Shown piece after piece: positions 62,345 through 64,000 of a stretch of 64,000 nucleotides of DNA. A model generated the notes under the pieces. It made no database searches. It had not been told where the DNA came from and saw only the letters and a program-made list of their open reading frames with translations. Positions within the stretch are counted from its first letter, which is position 1; every line of letters begins with the position of its first letter. The translations under genes and the position numbers were made by a program. This DNA comes from Bacillus sp. UNC41MFS5 (GTDB lineage: Bacteria; Bacillota; Bacilli; Bacillales_B; DSM-18226). The stretch covers positions 1,223,183 through 1,287,182 of the forward strand of contig NZ_KK366017.1 in NCBI RefSeq assembly GCF_000686805.1. Direction: 5' to 3'.

Positions 62345-63693
62345 AGCTAAGAGACCAATTTCGCTTCGTCCGCCAGAATATGAAGAAAAATAGAACAAGA
62401 GTATATATGACGATACTTGCAACCGCAATGGGTTGTGCCTTCTTAATTGTGCTCGCCTCTGTAGGATTTGGTTTACAGAAATCAGTGGTCAAGGAGATCA
62501 CAGAACGGAGGGTCATAACCCAAATTGATGTTCATGGCAAAGAATCAAAGGACCAAGGTGTGTATCGGCCATTAAATGACAAAGATGTCCAATTGTTTGA
62601 AAGGATAAACGATGTTAAAGCAGTGACAAGAAGGAAAATGTTACAGCAGGAAGGTGATTTTACGATTGGGAAATATCAAGAATCGGCTCCAACCTTTGTG
62701 GCAAATTTTTCGGCTGAAATAAAAGCTGGTTTTGAATTATCTGAGGGCCGTTTACCAAAGGGGAAAAATGAAGTGGTCATTGGCTATAATTTCTTAACTA
62801 ACCTTGCTGACAAGGATGCGGGCGATGAACTGTATGATGAAAAGGGGCAGATTAAAGCTGAGTATCTTTATAAAGGAGAATTACTTGGAAAAGACATTGT
62901 ATTAACAGTCCGACAGTTTAAAGACGGAAAACAAATAGAAAAAATGATCCCATTAAAAGTAGTGGGTATCTCTAAAAAGCCAACAAAAGAATGGGCCCAG
63001 GATAGTAGTGTCTTTATTTCCGATAAGATGTTAACTGAAATTGAGAGGTTTACGGGGACACCAAAAGGTTACATGTTGGATGTAAATACAAAAGAGGTAC
63101 CAGACGATCTTGTGAATAATAAAAATACTTATGATGAAGTAAAAATTTATGCTAAAAACATGGAAGCAGTCCAAAGTATATCTGATCATTTAAAAGAAAA
63201 GAATTATGCTACATATTCTGTTGTCAATGAACTAAAAGAGGTAAACATGGTGTTTATGATTGCAAAGGCTGGCCTTATATTTATTGGTACGATTGCTATT
63301 CTCATTGCTTCCATTGGTATTTACAATACAATGACGATGGCGGTGACCGAGCGGGCCCCTGATATCGGAATCATGAAAGCAATCGGTGCCAACCCGAAAA
63401 CCATTAAACGAATCTTTCTGCTAGAAAGCAGTTATATTGGGCTAATCGGTGCCCTGATTGGTACGATTGTTTCTTATGGGATTAGCTATACGGTTAACTT
63501 TGCGATTCCCTTAATTATCAAACAAGCTTTTGGCCAAGAGACGGATTTGAACCTGATTTTTAGTGATATTCCACTTGTATTACCAATTATTTGTGTGGTG
63601 ATTTGTTACGGTGTGACAATCATTTCAGGATTGCGCCCAGCACAGCGTGCAACAAAGGTTGATGTCTTAAAAGCAATGCGGAGAGAAGTCTAA
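62341..63693 (+). CDS. MacB/FtsX-type ABC permease
   Basis: 450 aa. One N-terminal helix (about 20-40), a large extracytoplasmic domain (about 45-300) and three C-terminal helices; MTMAVTERAPDIGIMKAIGA is the FtsX/MacB hallmark. Likely a peptide or lipid exporter or mechanotransmission complex; substrate unknown. No adaptor protein gene follows in the window. Confidence 0.92.
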   Translation: MKLRDQFRFVRQNMKKNRTRVYMTILATAMGCAFLIVLASVGFGLQKSVVKEITERRVITQIDVHGKESKDQGVYRPLNDKDVQLFERINDVKAVTRRKMLQQEGDFTIGKYQESAPTFVANFSAEIKAGFELSEGRLPKGKNEVVIGYNFLTNLADKDAGDELYDEKGQIKAEYLYKGELLGKDIVLTVRQFKDGKQIEKMIPLKVVGISKKPTKEWAQDSSVFISDKMLTEIERFTGTPKGYMLDVNTKEVPDDLVNNKNTYDEVKIYAKNMEAVQSISDHLKEKNYATYSVVNELKEVNMVFMIAKAGLIFIGTIAILIASIGIYNTMTMAVTERAPDIGIMKAIGANPKTIKRIFLLESSYIGLIGALIGTIVSYGISYTVNFAIPLIIKQAFGQETDLNLIFSDIPLVLPIICVVICYGVTIISGLRPAQRATKVDVLKAMRREV

Positions 63694-63751
63694 TGAGGTA
63701 AAAAAACATAACGATGATATTAGCGGACAACCATTCCCTTGGCCATGCATA

Positions 63752-63774
63752 TGTTAATAGAAAGAATATTAACA
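63752..63774. terminator. Inverted repeat, possible weak terminator
   Basis: TGTTAATA / TATTAACA around GAAAGAA, then TTTT. It lies between the permease and the holin gene. Confidence 0.4.
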
Positions 63775-63796
63775 TTTTAGGAAAGGGAAGAGGTAG

Positions 63797-64000
63797 ATGA
63801 TTAACTGGAAAGTACGATTAAAAAACCGGAACTGGGTAATCGCATTTGTATCTCAAATTATGATTATTGCTCAAATGGTGTTAGCGTGTTTAAATTCTTT
63901 TGGAATTATTGATTTTCAACTTACGGATGCCATACAGAATGGTGTATTAACCTTCTTGAATGCTGTGTTTGTTTTGTTGTCGATGCTAGGGATGGTACAG
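63797..64000 (+). CDS. Phage-type holin (phi LC3/holin_1 family), partial at right edge
   Basis: Cut by the window end: 68 codons visible. MINWKVRLKNRNWVIAFVSQ begins it and a hydrophobic helix (IMIIAQMVLACLN) follows, with a DAIQNGVLTFLNAVFVLLSML segment; this is the N-terminal pattern of phi LC3-family holins. GGGAAGAGG precedes ATG 63797. Chromosomal copies may be prophage remnants or partners of a wall hydrolase; no other phage gene is visible here. Confidence 0.8.
   Translation, partial: MINWKVRLKNRNWVIAFVSQIMIIAQMVLACLNSFGIIDFQLTDAIQNGVLTFLNAVFVLLSMLGMVQ

Overview
The window is a low-GC Firmicute chromosome segment, most like a spore-forming Bacillaceae (Bacillus or Neobacillus type). 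The indications are strong AGGAGG-type ribosome binding sites, frequent TTG and GTG starts, T-box, FMN, cobalamin and manganese riboswitch leaders, a qoxABCD quinol oxidase, two GerPA/GerPF-family spore proteins and Rex-type operators. Genes are dense and mostly housekeeping or metabolic. No rRNA, tRNA, CRISPR array or insertion sequence was found. Both ends cut a gene: the Gly-rich C-terminus of an unknown protein at the left and a phage-type holin at the right.

Layout. 1-3.8 kb: two-component system, PepSY-type membrane protein and a membrane-anchored cupredoxin. 4-6 kb: T-box-controlled type 3 prolyl-tRNA synthetase, followed by a 21-bp tandem repeat. 6.3-15 kb: single genes (GNAT, YdcF, TerF-like VWA, DegV, flavohaemoglobin, DedA, SGNH hydrolase with an ABC pair, VOC protein). 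15-25 kb: type II NADH dehydrogenase with two Rex boxes, TatA, M42 peptidase, CorA, a radical SAM/SPASM enzyme, LysM-NlpC/P60 hydrolase, LysE exporter, a candidate C-rich small RNA and a TrhA/hemolysin III protein. 25-33 kb: MFS exporter, three-subunit molybdenum hydroxylase, class B PBP. 33-41 kb: M32 carboxypeptidase, Mn-riboswitch/TerC, PAP2, PssA, qoxABCD. 41-45 kb: HesB-like protein, ABC-exporter relic, gerP-like/Hsp20 cluster, HAD phosphatase, cold-shock protein, YwbE. 45.6-47.8 kb: FMN riboswitch with ribE-ribB-ribH. 47.9-59.3 kb: cobalamin riboswitch and a 13-gene B12 uptake and salvage operon. 59.3-64 kb: class A PBP, a MacB-type ABC pair and the holin.

How the genes fit together. 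The respiratory genes (ndh, qox, hmp) have recognisable redox operators: Rex-type 18-mers at ndh (two) and qoxA (one), and an FNR-type palindrome centred at -41.5 of the predicted hmp start. The cobalamin operon imports corrinoids (BtuFC and BtuD fused to CbiZ), adenosylates and remodels them (PduO-type transferase, CbiZ, CbiB, CobD, CobQ, two CobU-like proteins), and completes the lower ligand using predicted alpha-ribazole uptake and phosphorylation (CblT, CblS), CobS and CobC. There is no corrin-ring synthesis. The FMN-riboswitch operon lacks ribD and the GTP cyclohydrolase II half of RibBA, so it cannot make riboflavin from GTP alone.

The observations most worth following up are the candidate minus-strand C-rich sRNA (about 24208-24300), the three Rex boxes, the exact 21-bp repeat array, the 13-mer GGTGTCAGGCACC that forms a terminator stem and also occurs inside two genes, the incomplete rib operon and the degenerate second CobU.
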